From the NCBI RefSeq assembly GCF_050632405.1, contig NZ_CP192601.1:4278001-4342000 (forward strand): a DNA stretch of 64,000 nt. Direction: 5' to 3'. The stretch comes from Roseococcus sp050632405 (GTDB lineage Bacteria > Pseudomonadota > Alphaproteobacteria > Acetobacterales > Acetobacteraceae). Both the position numbers and the translations under genes were made by a program. Numbering within the stretch: position 1 is the stretch's first letter; each line of letters starts with the position of its first letter. Below, piece after piece: positions 32,406 through 43,700 of this stretch. Under the pieces are notes generated by a model. It was not told the DNA's origin. It did no database searches and was given only the letters and a program-made list of their open reading frames with translations.

Positions 32406-33659
32406 ATGTCCCAGATCAAGCTCCAGCCCCCGCGCGGCACGCGTGACCTCGTCGGCGAGGAATTCCGCCGTCACCACCGCGTCATCAAGACCGCGCGCCG
32501 CATCTCGGCGCTCTACGGCTTCGAGGAATGGGCGACGCCCATCTTCGAGGACACGCGCGTCTTCGCCCGCGGCCTGGGCGAGACCTCGGATGTGGTCAGC
32601 AAGGAGATGTACGAGTTCAAGGATCGCGGCGGCGAGAGCGTGACACTCCGCCCCGAGAACACGGCCGGCGTCTGCCGCGCCCTGGTCTCCAACGGCCTCA
32701 CGCAATCCCTGCCGCGCAAGGTCTTCTACGCCGGGCCCATGTTCCGCTACGAGCGCCCGCAGGCCGGCCGCTACCGCCAGTTCCACCAGATCGGCGCGGA
32801 AATCCTGGGGGCCGCCGAGCCGCTGGCCGATGCCGAGGTGATCGCCTGCGGCTACCACATCATCCGCGAACTCGGCCTGGATGAGGGCGTGATCCTGGAG
32901 GTGAACACGCTGGGCGATGCCGCAAGCCGTGACGCCTATCGCGCGGCGCTCATCGCCCATTTCACCGCCCATCGCGAGCAGCTCAGCGAGGACAGCCAGC
33001 GGCGCCTGGAAAAGAACCCGCTGCGCATCATCGACAGCAAGGAGGCGCAGGATCGGGCGCTCGTCGCGGATGCGCCGACCATCGAGCCCTTCCTGACGGA
33101 GGCCGCCCGCGCCCATTGGGACGCGCTGCGCCGGCACCTGACGACCTTCGCCGTGCCCTTCCGCGAGAATCCGCGCATCGTCCGCGGCCTCGACTACTAC
33201 AGCCACACCGCCTTCGAGTTCGTGACCGAGCGACTGGGCGCGCAAGGCACGGTCATGGGCGGCGGCCGCTATGACGGCCTGGTGGAGGAGATGGGCGGCC
33301 CGCCCACGCCGTCGGTCGGCTGGGCGGCGGGCGTGGAGCGGCTGGCGATGCTCATGGAGAAGGCCGGCCTGACGCCGCCCGCGCCGCGGCTGGTCACCGT
33401 CATCCCTGTCAGCGAGGCGGAGGAGGGCGTGGCGCTGAACCTCCTGCAATCGCTCCGCGCGGCCGGGATCGGCGCCGAGATGGGCTACCGCGGCAACCTC
33501 AAGCGCCGGATGGAGCGCGCCAACAAGCAGGGTGCCCGCGTGGCGCTCATCATCGGTGAGACGGAGGCCGCGCAAGGAGTCGCGCAACTCCGTGACCTCG
33601 ATGCCGGCACGCAGGAGCAGGTGCCCTTCGCCGCGCTCACGGAGCGGCTGAAAAAGTGA
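32406..33659 (+). CDS. hisS: Histidyl-tRNA synthetase
   Basis: A 417-residue class II synthetase. Motif 1 is near LYGFEEWATPIFEDTRVFARG, motif 2 is MFRYERPQAGRYRQFHQIG, and the histidine-specific LDYYSHTAFEFV is present. Motif 3 is GGGRYDGLVEEMGGPPTPSVG followed by WAAGVERL. The C-terminal anticodon domain starts near LVTVIPVSEAEEGVAL. Its stop overlaps the GTG of prfA (GTGA), so the two are coupled. Confidence 0.97.
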   Translation: MSQIKLQPPRGTRDLVGEEFRRHHRVIKTARRISALYGFEEWATPIFEDTRVFARGLGETSDVVSKEMYEFKDRGGESVTLRPENTAGVCRALVSNGLTQSLPRKVFYAGPMFRYERPQAGRYRQFHQIGAEILGAAEPLADAEVIACGYHIIRELGLDEGVILEVNTLGDAASRDAYRAALIAHFTAHREQLSEDSQRRLEKNPLRIIDSKEAQDRALVADAPTIEPFLTEAARAHWDALRRHLTTFAVPFRENPRIVRGLDYYSHTAFEFVTERLGAQGTVMGGGRYDGLVEEMGGPPTPSVGWAAGVERLAMLMEKAGLTPPAPRLVTVIPVSEAEEGVALNLLQSLRAAGIGAEMGYRGNLKRRMERANKQGARVALIIGETEAAQGVAQLRDLDAGTQEQVPFAALTERLKK

Positions 33660-34708
33660 GTCTCCCCGCCTCGCTGGAGCGCGTGATGCTGCGGGCGGAG
33701 GAGCTGCGCGCGCAGCTCGAGACTGCTGATGGCTCACAGATCGGCGCCATCTCCAAGGAGCTCTCCGGCCTCGATCCGTTGGTCGAGAAGGTGCGCGAAT
33801 ATCGCGCGCTGGAAGCCGCCGAGGCCGAGGCGCAGGCGCTGCTCGACGACCCGGAGATGCGCGAGCTGGCCGAGGCCGAGCTGCTGGACGCCAAGCACCG
33901 CCTGCCCAGGCTGGAGCGCGAGATCCGCCTCATGCTGCTGCCCAAGGACGCGGCGGATGAGCGCAGCGCCATCCTGGAAATCCGGCCCGCGGCGGGCGGC
34001 GACGAAGCGGGTCTCTTCGCCGCCGAGCTGTTCCGTGCCTACCAGAAATACGCGGAGAGCGTGGGCTGGCGCTTCACCGTGCTCGAATATGACGAGAACG
34101 AGCTGGGCGGCATCAAGGGCGCCTCGGGCGAGATCGAGGGGCAGGGGGTCTTTGCCCGGCTCAAGTTCGAGAGTGGCGTGCACCGCGTGCAGCGCGTGCC
34201 GGCGACGGAAACCCAGGGCCGCATCCACACCTCCACCGTGACCGTCGCCGTGCTGGCGGAAGCCGAGGAGGTGGATGTGCGCATCGACGAGAAGGATCTG
34301 CGCATCGACACCTACCGCGCCCAGGGTGCGGGCGGGCAGCATGTGAACAAGACCGACAGCGCGGTCCGCATCACCCACATCCCGACCGGCACCGTGGTCG
34401 CGATGCAGGAAGAGAAGAGCCAGCACAAGAACAAGGCCAAGGCCATGAAGATGCTGCGCGCCAAGATCTATGACGCGCAGCGCCAGGCGCTCGATTCCGC
34501 GCGCGCGGCGGACCGCAAGGGCCAGGTCGGCACGGGCGACCGCAGCGAGCGAATCCGCACCTACAACTTTCCGCAGGGCCGCGTGACGGATCACCGAATC
34601 GGCCTCACGCTGCACAAGGTGGATCGCGTGATGATGGGCGAAATGGGCGAGATCTTCGACGCGTTGATCAGCGAGGACGAAGCCCAGCGCCTGGCGGAGG
34701 ATAATTGA
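33656..34708 (+). CDS. prfA: Peptide chain release factor 1
   Basis: A 350-residue factor that recognises UAA and UAG stops and triggers hydrolysis of peptidyl-tRNA. The tripeptide codon-reading element is in RVPATETQGR (P-A-T). The catalytic loop is QGAGGQHVNKTDSAVRITH, and its GGQ glutamine is the target of PrmC, encoded just downstream. The start is GTG at 33656 inside the hisS stop. A long N-terminal helical domain precedes, as usual. Confidence 0.97.
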   Translation: MSLPASLERVMLRAEELRAQLETADGSQIGAISKELSGLDPLVEKVREYRALEAAEAEAQALLDDPEMRELAEAELLDAKHRLPRLEREIRLMLLPKDAADERSAILEIRPAAGGDEAGLFAAELFRAYQKYAESVGWRFTVLEYDENELGGIKGASGEIEGQGVFARLKFESGVHRVQRVPATETQGRIHTSTVTVAVLAEAEEVDVRIDEKDLRIDTYRAQGAGGQHVNKTDSAVRITHIPTGTVVAMQEEKSQHKNKAKAMKMLRAKIYDAQRQALDSARAADRKGQVGTGDRSERIRTYNFPQGRVTDHRIGLTLHKVDRVMMGEMGEIFDALISEDEAQRLAEDN

Positions 34709-34710
34709 AC

Positions 34711-34735
34711 GCCCTCAAGCGCCGGGCGCGCGCTC
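34711..34735. repeat. Dispersed intergenic repeat, 25 bp core (copy 2)
   Basis: This matches 18729-18753 at 24 of 25 bases and starts two bases after the prfA stop. The 34709-34832 gap also holds an 8-bp perfect hairpin, CCGGCCGC and GCGGCCGG around TTT (34785-34803), and ATCCTCG just after it, as after copy 1. Confidence 0.55.
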
Positions 34736-34832
34736 GGCTTCGCGCTGTGGCGGGTGCGCGGACGGTCAAGTCTGTCTGGGCGCGCCGGCCGCTTTGCGGC
34801 CGGATCCTCGTGGCGCGGTTTGGGTTCGGGTC

Positions 34833-35720
34833 GTGACCTGCGAGCCGGGGGAGAGCGTCGGCGCCTTTCTCTGCCAGGCCGGCCAGATGCTGCGCGCCGC
34901 CGCCATCGAAAATCCGCGGCTGGAGGCGCGGCTGCTGCTGGCCCATGCCATGTCCAGCAGCACCGAGGCTTTGCTGCGCGACCCGCGCGCCCCCGTCCCG
35001 CCTGAGGCCATTCGGCGCTTCCGCGCCGCCCTCGGCCAGCGGCTCGCGCGCCTGCCCATGGCGCGCATCCTGGGCGAGGCCTGCTTCTGGACGCTCGAGC
35101 TGGAAGTAGGCCCCGAGACGCTGATCCCCCGCGCCGATTCCGAGACTCTGATCGAGGCGGCGCTGGCCTCCGGCATCACCCCCCGCCGAATCCTGGACCT
35201 CGGCACCGGGACGGGGTGCCTGCTGCTGGCGGCGCTGAGCGAATTCCCGGCCGCCTGGGGCCTGGGGCTCGACCTTCGGCCCGATGCGGCTGCGCTCGCC
35301 GCGCGTAATGCGGCGCGGAACGGCCTGGCGGGGCGGGCCGCCTTCGCGGCGGGCGATTGGGCCTCGGCGCTCAACGGCCGTTTCGACCTCATCCTCTCCA
35401 ACCCGCCCTATATCGAAAGCGCCGTGATCCCGGGCCTCATGCCCGAAGTGGCCGAGCACGAGCCGCCGAGCGCGCTGGATGGCGGCCCGGACGGCCTCGA
35501 CGCCTACCGGCGGATCATCCGTGACCTGCCGCGCCTCCTCGCACCGGGCGGCCTGGCCGTGCTGGAGCTGGGCGAGGGGCAGGGACCGGCCGTCTCGGCG
35601 CTGGCCGATGAGCAAGGCTTGCCCGTTGCGGGCCTGAAGGCCGATCTCGGTGGCATTGATCGCGCCTTGATCCTGAAATTCTCTGAGAAACCGGTTGGCG
35701 GGGCGGCGCGTTGTGTCTAA
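34833..35720 (+). CDS. prmC: Peptide chain release factor N5-glutamine methyltransferase
   Basis: A 295-residue SAM-dependent enzyme that methylates the GGQ glutamine of release factors. The N-terminal helical domain (GQMLRAAAIENPRLEARLLLAH) recognises the factor. The catalytic domain has ILDLGTGTGCLLLAALSE and the hallmark LILSNPPYIES. AEHEPPSALDGGPDGLDAYR follows. The GTG at 34833 (VTCEPGESVGAF) gives the expected length. An ATG at 34794 is also in frame but would start inside the hairpin of the intergenic repeat. It pairs functionally with prfA upstream. Confidence 0.94.
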   Translation: MTCEPGESVGAFLCQAGQMLRAAAIENPRLEARLLLAHAMSSSTEALLRDPRAPVPPEAIRRFRAALGQRLARLPMARILGEACFWTLELEVGPETLIPRADSETLIEAALASGITPRRILDLGTGTGCLLLAALSEFPAAWGLGLDLRPDAAALAARNAARNGLAGRAAFAAGDWASALNGRFDLILSNPPYIESAVIPGLMPEVAEHEPPSALDGGPDGLDAYRRIIRDLPRLLAPGGLAVLELGEGQGPAVSALADEQGLPVAGLKADLGGIDRALILKFSEKPVGGAARCV

Positions 35721-35854
35721 GGTGATACTCGTCAGCGCAGGCCCCTGGCCCGCCGATGGGCACCACCCGCAAGGGCATTGCCCCGGACGACACCCAGCCA
35801 GCGGCGCCAGTTGAAACCTCCGCGGCAGCACAGACAGCAGAAGCACAGACACGA

Positions 35855-36379
35855 ATGAACATGAAGCGCATGCGCCGTGGCCATCGCCATGGCGGCGGTG
35901 GTGGCAGTGGCGGGCAGTTTCGCTCGGCGGGCGGCGGCGGCGGCGGCGGCGGGAACGGCAACCAGCCGCTGAACCGCAACCACGTCTTCGATTCGAGCGG
36001 CCCCGATGTGCGGCTGCGCGGCACCGCCCAGCAGCTCTTCGAGAAATACCTCCAGCTCGGCCGCGACGCGACCAGCAGCGGCGACCGCGTGGGGGCCGAG
36101 GGCTATTTCCAACACGCCGAGCACTACTTCCGCATCCTGGGCGCCATGGCCGCCGTGCAGCAGCAGAACCAGCCGCAGCAGGAACGCCGCTACCGCGAGC
36201 AGAATGCCGAGGGCTACCAGGGCGAGACGCAGCCCGCCGAGGGGCCCGAGCCGGCGGAGAGCAACATCACGGCGAGCCTGGAGGCCGAATTGGCCGGCGA
36301 GGCGGAGACCCTGCCTATGCCGCAGCCGCGCCATGTGGCGCCGCCGGCGGAAGACGCGGCACCCGAAGCCGCGCGCTGA
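35855..36379 (+). CDS. DUF4167 domain-containing protein
   Basis: About 174 residues. Alphaproteobacterial DUF4167 proteins start with a basic, glycine-rich segment like MNMKRMRRGHRHGGGGGSGG, so the ATG at 35855 is preferred over one at 35756. The conserved domain (about 40-100) reads LNRNHVFDSSGPDVRLRGTA and QLFEKYLQLGRDATSSGDRV, then AEGYFQHAEHYFRIL. The remainder is acidic and low-complexity. The basic Gly-rich start suggests nucleic-acid binding, but function is unknown. It follows prmC as in relatives. 36380-36583 after it shows no gene, only a GCGCTG/CAGCGC hairpin near 36390-36410. Confidence 0.87.
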   Translation: MNMKRMRRGHRHGGGGGSGGQFRSAGGGGGGGGNGNQPLNRNHVFDSSGPDVRLRGTAQQLFEKYLQLGRDATSSGDRVGAEGYFQHAEHYFRILGAMAAVQQQNQPQQERRYREQNAEGYQGETQPAEGPEPAESNITASLEAELAGEAETLPMPQPRHVAPPAEDAAPEAAR

Positions 36380-36583
36380 ACGCCTGGGGCTGCGCTGGGC
36401 ACAGCGCGGCCACCCGGCCCATGCGCCGTTCGCTGCACCGATTGTGTAGGGAAGATGGCGTGGGAAAGGGGCCGTTACCGAACAGTCTCCTGGCCCTGCC
36501 GTCATGTTAAGCTGCTTCTTTGCGGCGCTTGCCCGCTTTGCCCGGTCAAATCGGCAAAGCGCGCATGGCCGGTCAGGCGCAAC

Positions 36584-37145
36584 TCACGCGAACCCGAGCA
36601 GACCATCAAACTGCAGCGGCGTTGGGAGTTGCGCGCGCGTCAGGCCCGTCCAGGTGCCAGACCTGTTGATGGCACCGTTCCCATCAAGGTCGGCGCGCAT
36701 GGTCACGCCGGTCCAGCCCGGGGCGCCACTGCTGTCGACCCACTGAACCTGACTTACGCCAGGACGCCCCAGCCTGCCCCTCGGAGTTTGAGGCGGATAG
36801 GGCGTTGACTGAGGTGGCAGCATTCACGTTCGTCACCGTGATGGCAGCGGGCTGGGCTGCGCTGGAGTTGCTGCCATCGGAGGCGGTGTCGGTGATGTCG
36901 TACGCATTGTCAGCGCCGGCATCGGCCTGGGCTTCGAAGTTCGGCGCCGTCATGAAGGTCACCACGCCGGTGTCGGCGTCGATGTTGAACAGCGCGGCAT
37001 CGTCCCCGCCCAGCACCCAGGTCAGGGCGTTGTTCTCAGGGTCGGTCCCGGTGGCGGTGTAGACGGTGCCGCTGCCATTCTCCGCGAAGCTCGCCGTCGC
37101 GCTGGAGCTGACGCTGGGCCCCTCATTGACGTTGGTGACGGTGAG
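36584..37145 (-). pseudogene. C-terminal remnant of a secreted cadherin-type repeat protein
   Basis: On the minus strand about 100 residues of a cadherin-like domain are readable: PENNALTWVLGGDDAALFNID, FEAQADAGADNAYDITDTASD, AITVTNVN. A frame change near 36750-36790 follows, and then RADLDGNGAINRSGTW and LPTPLQFDGLLGF up to a TGA at 36584. Such domains form large type I secreted adhesins. The 5' side is cut at about 37145, where IS66-type sequence begins. The combination of truncation and frameshift marks it as dead. Confidence 0.75.
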
Positions 37146-37166
37146 GCGGGGAAGACATCCCCGCCA

Positions 37167-37610
37167 TTGCGCACCAAAGGCATGGAGCAGCCGAGGAAAG
37201 CGTGCGGCAACCTGCGTGCGCATCTGCCGCGCGTCGAGGCGTTGTTCGCCTGGCTCGAAGAACAGCTGCCGCGCCCGCCAAGAGGCGCCTCGAAGGCGGA
37301 GAAGATTCGCCACGCGCTGGACCATCGCGCGGGTCTCGAGCGGCTCCTCGACGATGGCAGGCTCGACATGGACCCCAGCGTGGTGGAGAGGGCCATCAGG
37401 TCGAGCTGCCTCAGCCCGAGGCACGCCTTATTCCCCTCGGGCGGCGATGGCGGCGAGGGCTGGGCCTGCACCGCCGCGCTGATGGAAACCTGCAAGCTGA
37501 CCGGTCTCGATCCGCAGCGGTATTTCACTGAGATAATGAAGCGCCCGGTGAATGGCCGGATGGAGAGCCGCATCGACGCGCTCATGCCCTGGAACGGGGC
37601 ATCAACAAAA
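37167..37610 (+). pseudogene. IS66-family transposase fragment (C-terminal end)
   Basis: The reading frame encodes the C-terminal part of an IS66 TnpC transposase: RVEALFAWLEEQLPR, LDDGRLDMDPSVVERAIR (the conserved DxxxxERAIR catalytic end), WACTAALMETCKLTGLDPQRY and the terminal SRIDALMPWN. The N-terminal three quarters, accessory genes and ends of the element are missing. The block between RAIR and WAC (SSCLSPRHALFPSG) is diverged and may contain compensating frameshifts. It abuts the cadherin remnant, so an IS66 insertion or deletion probably destroyed that gene. 37611-37768 is the upstream region of the giant adhesin gene and holds no gene. Confidence 0.8.
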
Positions 37611-37768
37611 ATGGCAGAGCCGCAAGCTGTCAGAAAGCTGTCACGAGAAGGGAGTAGAAACAGCGCTTTAAGTCAACAAAAGCACTCAAAAAGCGGTTGG
37701 CAATTTCCCTCGCAACTCAGTCTGATGTCGTGCCCTTAACCGCCCATTCAGACATAAGGCTGCTCTAT

Positions 37769-40700
37769 ATGGCTCTCGTTCGTCCCCCGCGCATTTTGTC
37801 CGTCCAGGATGGTGTCGGCGCGCAAAGAGGTTTCCTGGCGAACGGTGCGACGACGGACGATGCCACCCTGAGCTTGGTGGGTGAGGCAGTCCCAGGCGGG
37901 GTGGTGACGATATTCGACGGGGTGGTGGTGCTGGGCACTGCCACAGCCAACGCGTCAGGGGCCTGGTCGTTCAACACGCCCGCGCTGGTGTTGGGGGCTC
38001 ATTCGCTTTCCGCGACGGTATCTATCCCCGCGGGTGTAAGCGCCAACAGCGATCCTTTCATGGCGACGGTCGCGAGCAGCGTGGTCTTGCCAGGGGCGCC
38101 GACAATCGCGTCCGTGCGCGACAATGTCGTTGGTGGGAAGTTTGGTGTTCTCGCCTCGGGCGATGTGACCAATGATGGAACCCTCTCCATCACCGGGTCC
38201 GCGGCAGCGAACGCCACGGTGCGGATTTTTGACGGCGGTGTTCTGATTGGTACGACGGCGGCGAACGCTCAGGGAAATTGGTCCTGGACGTCTCCCTTGC
38301 TCGCCGATGGCGTTCATCTCATCTCGGCCGCCGTCGTCAACAATGGGCTCCCGAGTCTTCTCAGCAACTCGTTTCGTCTTACGGTCGATACGGCGGCCAC
38401 GGCTGGCACGCTCTCCCTGGCGGGGTTCTCGGATACCGGCGCGAGTGCGGCAGATTTCGTCAGCACTGATAATGTCTTCTCCCTGTCATTGGCCGGCCAG
38501 GAGGCTGGTGCCACGGTGGTTTGGCAGCGGTCGGCCAATGGTGGCGCAACGTGGACCAATACGACGGCCGCGCAGTCTCTGACGGCTGACGGTACCTATT
38601 TGTACCGCGCGCGAGTGACGGATGGTGCTGGAAACGTGGCAACATCGAATGTTGTCACCATGACGTTGGATCGGGTCGCCGCGCCCGCTACCCAGGTTAC
38701 GCTGGCAAGTGACACCGGCGCGTCGTCTACGGATCGGATCACCAACATTGCTCAGGTGAATGTTGGTGGCCTGCAGCAGGGCGCTACCTGGCAGTACAGC
38801 ACCAATGCCGGTTCGACCTGGACGACGGGTTCGGGTTCATCCTTCGCGCTGCCGGAGGGGACCTATGCCGCCGGCAGGGTTTTGGTCCGGCAAACGGATC
38901 TGGCTGGCAATACGAGCGTCACAACGGCGCTGGCCGGCGTCACTGTCGTCGACCTGACTGGGCCGGCATCCGGCGTTCTGTCGCTCTCGGGCTACACGGA
39001 CACGGGGGCTTCGGCATCTGACTTTGTGTCGAGCGACAATACATTTTCTCTGGCCCTCGCTGGCCAGGAGGCCGGCGCGACCATCGTTTGGCAGCGTTCG
39101 ACGGATGGTGGCGTAAATTGGTCGACCACGACCCAGGCGCAGTCGGCGATTGCGGCCGGGAGCTACCAGTTCCGCGCATTGGTGAGTGATGCGGCCGGCA
39201 ACGTCACCACCACCAATGTCATCAGCATGACTGTGACTGCGAGTGCGCCCGCATCTGGCGTTTTGTCGCTCTCGAATTTCACGGATTCCGGAACCTCGAG
39301 CAGCGATTTCCTGTCCAACGACAGCACCTTTACCCTGTCCCTGGCGGGTCAGGAGGCTGGCGCGACCGTCGTCTGGCAGCGTTCGACGGATGGTGGCGCG
39401 AACTGGTCGACGACGACGGCGCAACAGTCGAACATCGCTGACGGGAGCTACCAGTTCCGCGCGGTGGTGACGGATGGCGCCGGCAATTCTTCGACGAGCA
39501 ATGTTGTCAGCGCGACCATCGACACGGCCGCTCCTGCGGCTGGCGTTTTGTCGCTCTCGGGTTTCACGGATTCCGGCACCTCCAGCAGCGATTTCCTGTC
39601 CAACGACAGCACCTTCACCCTGTCCCTGGCGGGTCAGGAGGCTGGCGCGACCGTCGTCTGGCAGCGTTCGACGGATGGTGGTGCAAATTGGTCGACGACC
39701 ACGGCGCAACAGTCGAGCATCGCTGACGGGAGCTACCAGTTCCGCGCGGTGGTGACCGATGCCGCCGGCAATTCTTCGACGAGCAATGTTGTCAGCACGA
39801 CCATCGATGCCACTGTGGCCAAGCCGACGGTGGCCCTGGCGAATGATACCGGCGTCGCGGGGGACAACATCACGACGGACGGTTCGGTCAATGTCGGGAG
39901 TCTCGAAGCGCTCGCAACCTGGCAGTACAGCCTCGATAGCGGAAACAACTGGACTTCGGGTTCGGGGACCAGTTTCTCGGTCCCTGTGGGGACTTATGCC
40001 GCCGGTGCCGTGCTTGTGCGGCAGACGGATGCCGCCGGTAATGTGAGTGCCAATGCGGCATTCCTGAACCAAATTCAGATCGTCCCGCCTGTTACGTTCA
40101 CTTTTGCGGAAGCGGCAGGTACCGTTACTTTCGGCGGAACGGCGACGGGCGCCATCACCGTAACGATCGCCGCTGATGGTTCGGCCACCTTCGCGCGTCA
40201 GGGTGTCAATGCGACCGGCACCGTGGCCGGTGTTGGTGGGAAGCTGATTGACGTTGCGGCAGGGACTGCCTTCGTCGTTGATTTGCAGGGAACGGGCACG
40301 GCCGAGACCTTCACCCTCAACGCGCCGAAGGCCGCGGAGCTGGTGCTGCAGGGCAGCCTGGGCGCCGGCGTCGACAGTTTCGTGATCGTCGTGAACGACG
40401 TTTCGGCAAATACCGCCGATACGCGGACCTTGAAGGTCGTCACCAGTGCCATGACCAGCACGGCTGACCGTCTGGTATTCGACTTTGCCGACACGCTCGA
40501 TCTGGTTGTCTTGAGCAGCGGGAGTGTCATCTCTTCCGCGTTCAATACGCTTGAGATCAAGCGCGGGACCGTTGACACAACCCAAGCCAGTTTGCCGACC
40601 GGTTTGGCGTTGGAGATCAATTCCTCCGTCGTTCTCTCGGTTTCCCAGATTTCGAATGTGTCGTCCGTTCAGAGCGCGACGGGGCTGGGTTCCGTCTCGG

Positions 40701-43700
40701 TCAGCATTGGTTCCGACGCTGAGCTGTCCGCCTTCCTCTCTTTCCTGGCGACGCAGCCGGCCGATTTCTTCCTGGGCTCTGAGGTCAGCTTTACCGGTTC
40801 GAACGGCTATACGCCCAGTGGGAGCCAGCTTCAGCAGCTGAACGCCGCTGTCGAGGCGGCATCGACCCCGGTCTTCACGCTGAGCGAAGCCGCCGGCGTG
40901 GTCACACTTGGCGGCAATGCCACAGGTGACATTTCCATCAGCATCAATTCCTCGGGGGCTGCCACCTTCGTTCGCGAAGGGGTTTCCGCAAGCGGGAGCG
41001 TAGCAAGCTTCGGCACGAAGCGCCTCGATGTTGACCCTGCATCCGTGCTGTCCGTGGCGGTTCAGGGTACGACCGGCGATGATGTGTTCACGATCAATGC
41101 GCCCAATGCTGGCGCGATTTCGTTCTCAGGCGCCCTGGGTACGGGCAGTGATGAGCTGGCCGTCCGGGTGCGGGACACCGTGGCCGGCTACAACGTCCGT
41201 AACCTCAAGGTCGACACATCCGCTGTGACGGGCGGCGAGATCATCAGCTTCATCTTTGATTCGACCGCAGCCAATACCGTCAATCCCTTTGACAATGACG
41301 CGGTGAAGCTCACCAGCGACAGCGTCATCTCCAACAGCTTCACGACCATCAAGGTGCGCACCGGCTCGCTCGATGCGTCCTTGGCGACCATCCCCGCCGG
41401 CATCGCCTTCGATGTCCAATCGACGGTCGTGCTGAGCTACAGCCAGTTCATTGCCTCCAACTCGTTCCTCAGCATTAACGACACCGGCTCGCTTCTGATC
41501 AATCTGACGGCCGCGGAGCTGACCAGCCTGACGAGCTTCCTCGCCACGGCGCCGGCCAGCTTCACGCTGATCGGCATGACGGTGGGCCTCAGTGTCGGTG
41601 GGACGATCTACCAGGTCGAGGGCGGGCAGATTTCTCAGCTCGTCATCAATGGCGGCAACATCTCCTATGTGCCGGTGACCAACGCTGACGCGAATTTTGC
41701 GGCGCTGCAGGGCGCTTTTGCGGGCATTGCGGGTGTCTCTTATCCGGGTATCCCGGGCCTGCAGGCCGAGATTGATGCTCTGCAGACGCAGGTCGCGACG
41801 AATGGCACCGACATTGCCGCGCTGGCCGGTCGTGCGACGACGCTGGAGACGGCGGTCACGCTGCTCAACAACACGGCCTCTGTGACCGGCTCGGTCAAGG
41901 AGCAGGTGCTGACGGCCAAGACGGCTGTGGAGGGTCTGATCACCGCCCTTGCGACGCGCCTGGACGCTGATATTGCGGATCTGCAGGCGGATGTTGCGTC
42001 GAACACGACTGATATTGCTGCGCTGACCGGTCGCGTGACGACGCTGGAGACGGCGGTCACGCGTCTCGACGGCCTTGCCACTGTGCCTGGTTCTGTGAAG
42101 GAGCAGGTGCTGACGGCCAAGACGGCTGTGGAAGGTCTGATCACCGCCCTTGCGACGCGCCTGGACGCTGATATTGCGGACCTGCAGGCGGATGTTGCGT
42201 CGAACACGACTGATATTGCTGCGCTGACCGGTCGCGTGACGACGCTGGAGACGGCGGTCACGCGTCTCGACGGCCTTGCCACTGTGCCTGGTTCTGTGAA
42301 GGAGCAGGTGCTGACGGCCAAGACGGCTGTGGAAGGTCTGATCACCGCCCTTGCGACGCGCCTGGACGCTGATATTGCGGACCTGCAGGCGGATGTTGCG
42401 TCGAACACGACTGATATTGCTGCGCTGACCGGTCGCGTGACGACGCTGGAGACGGCGGTCACGCGTCTCGACGGCCTTGCCACTGTGCCTGGTTCTGTGA
42501 AGGAGCAGGTGCTGACGGCCAAGACGGCTGTGGAAGGTCTGATCACCGCCCTTGCGACGCGCCTGGACGCTGATATTGCGGACCTGCAGGCGGATGTTGC
42601 GTCGAACACGACTGATATTGCTGCGCTGACCGGTCGCGTGACGACGCTGGAGACGGCGGTCACGCGTCTCGACGGCCTTGCCACTGTGCCTGGTTCTGTG
42701 AAGGAGCAGGTGCTGACGGCCAAGACGGCTGTGGAGGGTCTGATCACCGCCCTTGCGACGCGCCTGGACGCTGATATTGCGGATCTGCAGGCGGATGTTG
42801 CGTCGAACACGACTGATATTGCTGCGCTGACCGGTCGCGTGACGACGCTGGAGACGGCGGTCACGCGTCTCGACGGCCTTGCCACTGTGCCTGGTTCTGT
42901 GAAGGAGCAGGTGCTGACGGCCAAGACGGCTGTGGAGGGTCTGATCACCGCCCTTGCGACGCGCCTGGACGCTGATATTGCGGACCTGCAGGCGGATGTT
43001 GCGTCGAACACGACTGATATTGCTGCGCTGACCGGTCGCGTGACGACGCTGGAGACGGCGGTCACGCGTCTCGACGGCCTTGCCACTGTGCCTGGTTCTG
43101 TGAAGGAGCAGGTGCTGACGGCCAAGACGGCTGTGGAAGGTCTGATCACCGCCCTTGCGACGCGTCTGGACGCTGATATTGCGGACCTGCAGGCGGATGT
43201 TGCGTCGAACACGACTGATATTGCTGCGCTGACCGGTCGTGTGACGACGCTGGAGACGGCTGTCACGCGTCTCGACGGCCTTGCCACTGTGCCTGGTTCT
43301 GTGAAGGAGCAGGTGCTGACGGCCAAGACGGCTGTGGAGGGTCTGATCACCGCCCTTGCGACGCGCCTGGACGCTGATATTGCGGATCTGCAGGCGGATG
43401 TTGCGTCGAACACGACTGATATTGCTGCGCTGACCGGTCGCGTGACGACGCTGGAGACGGCGGTCACGCGTCTCGACGGCCTTGCCACTGTGCCTGGTTC
43501 TGTGAAGGAGCAGGTGCTGACGGCCAAGACGGCTGTGGAAGGTCTGATCACCGCCCTTGCGACGCGCCTGGACGCTGATATTGCGGACCTGCAGGCGGAT
43601 GTTGCGTCGAACACGACTGATATTGCTGCGCTGACCGGTCGCGTGACGACGCTGGAGACGGCGGTCACGCGTCTCGACGGCCTTGCCACTGTGCCTGGTT

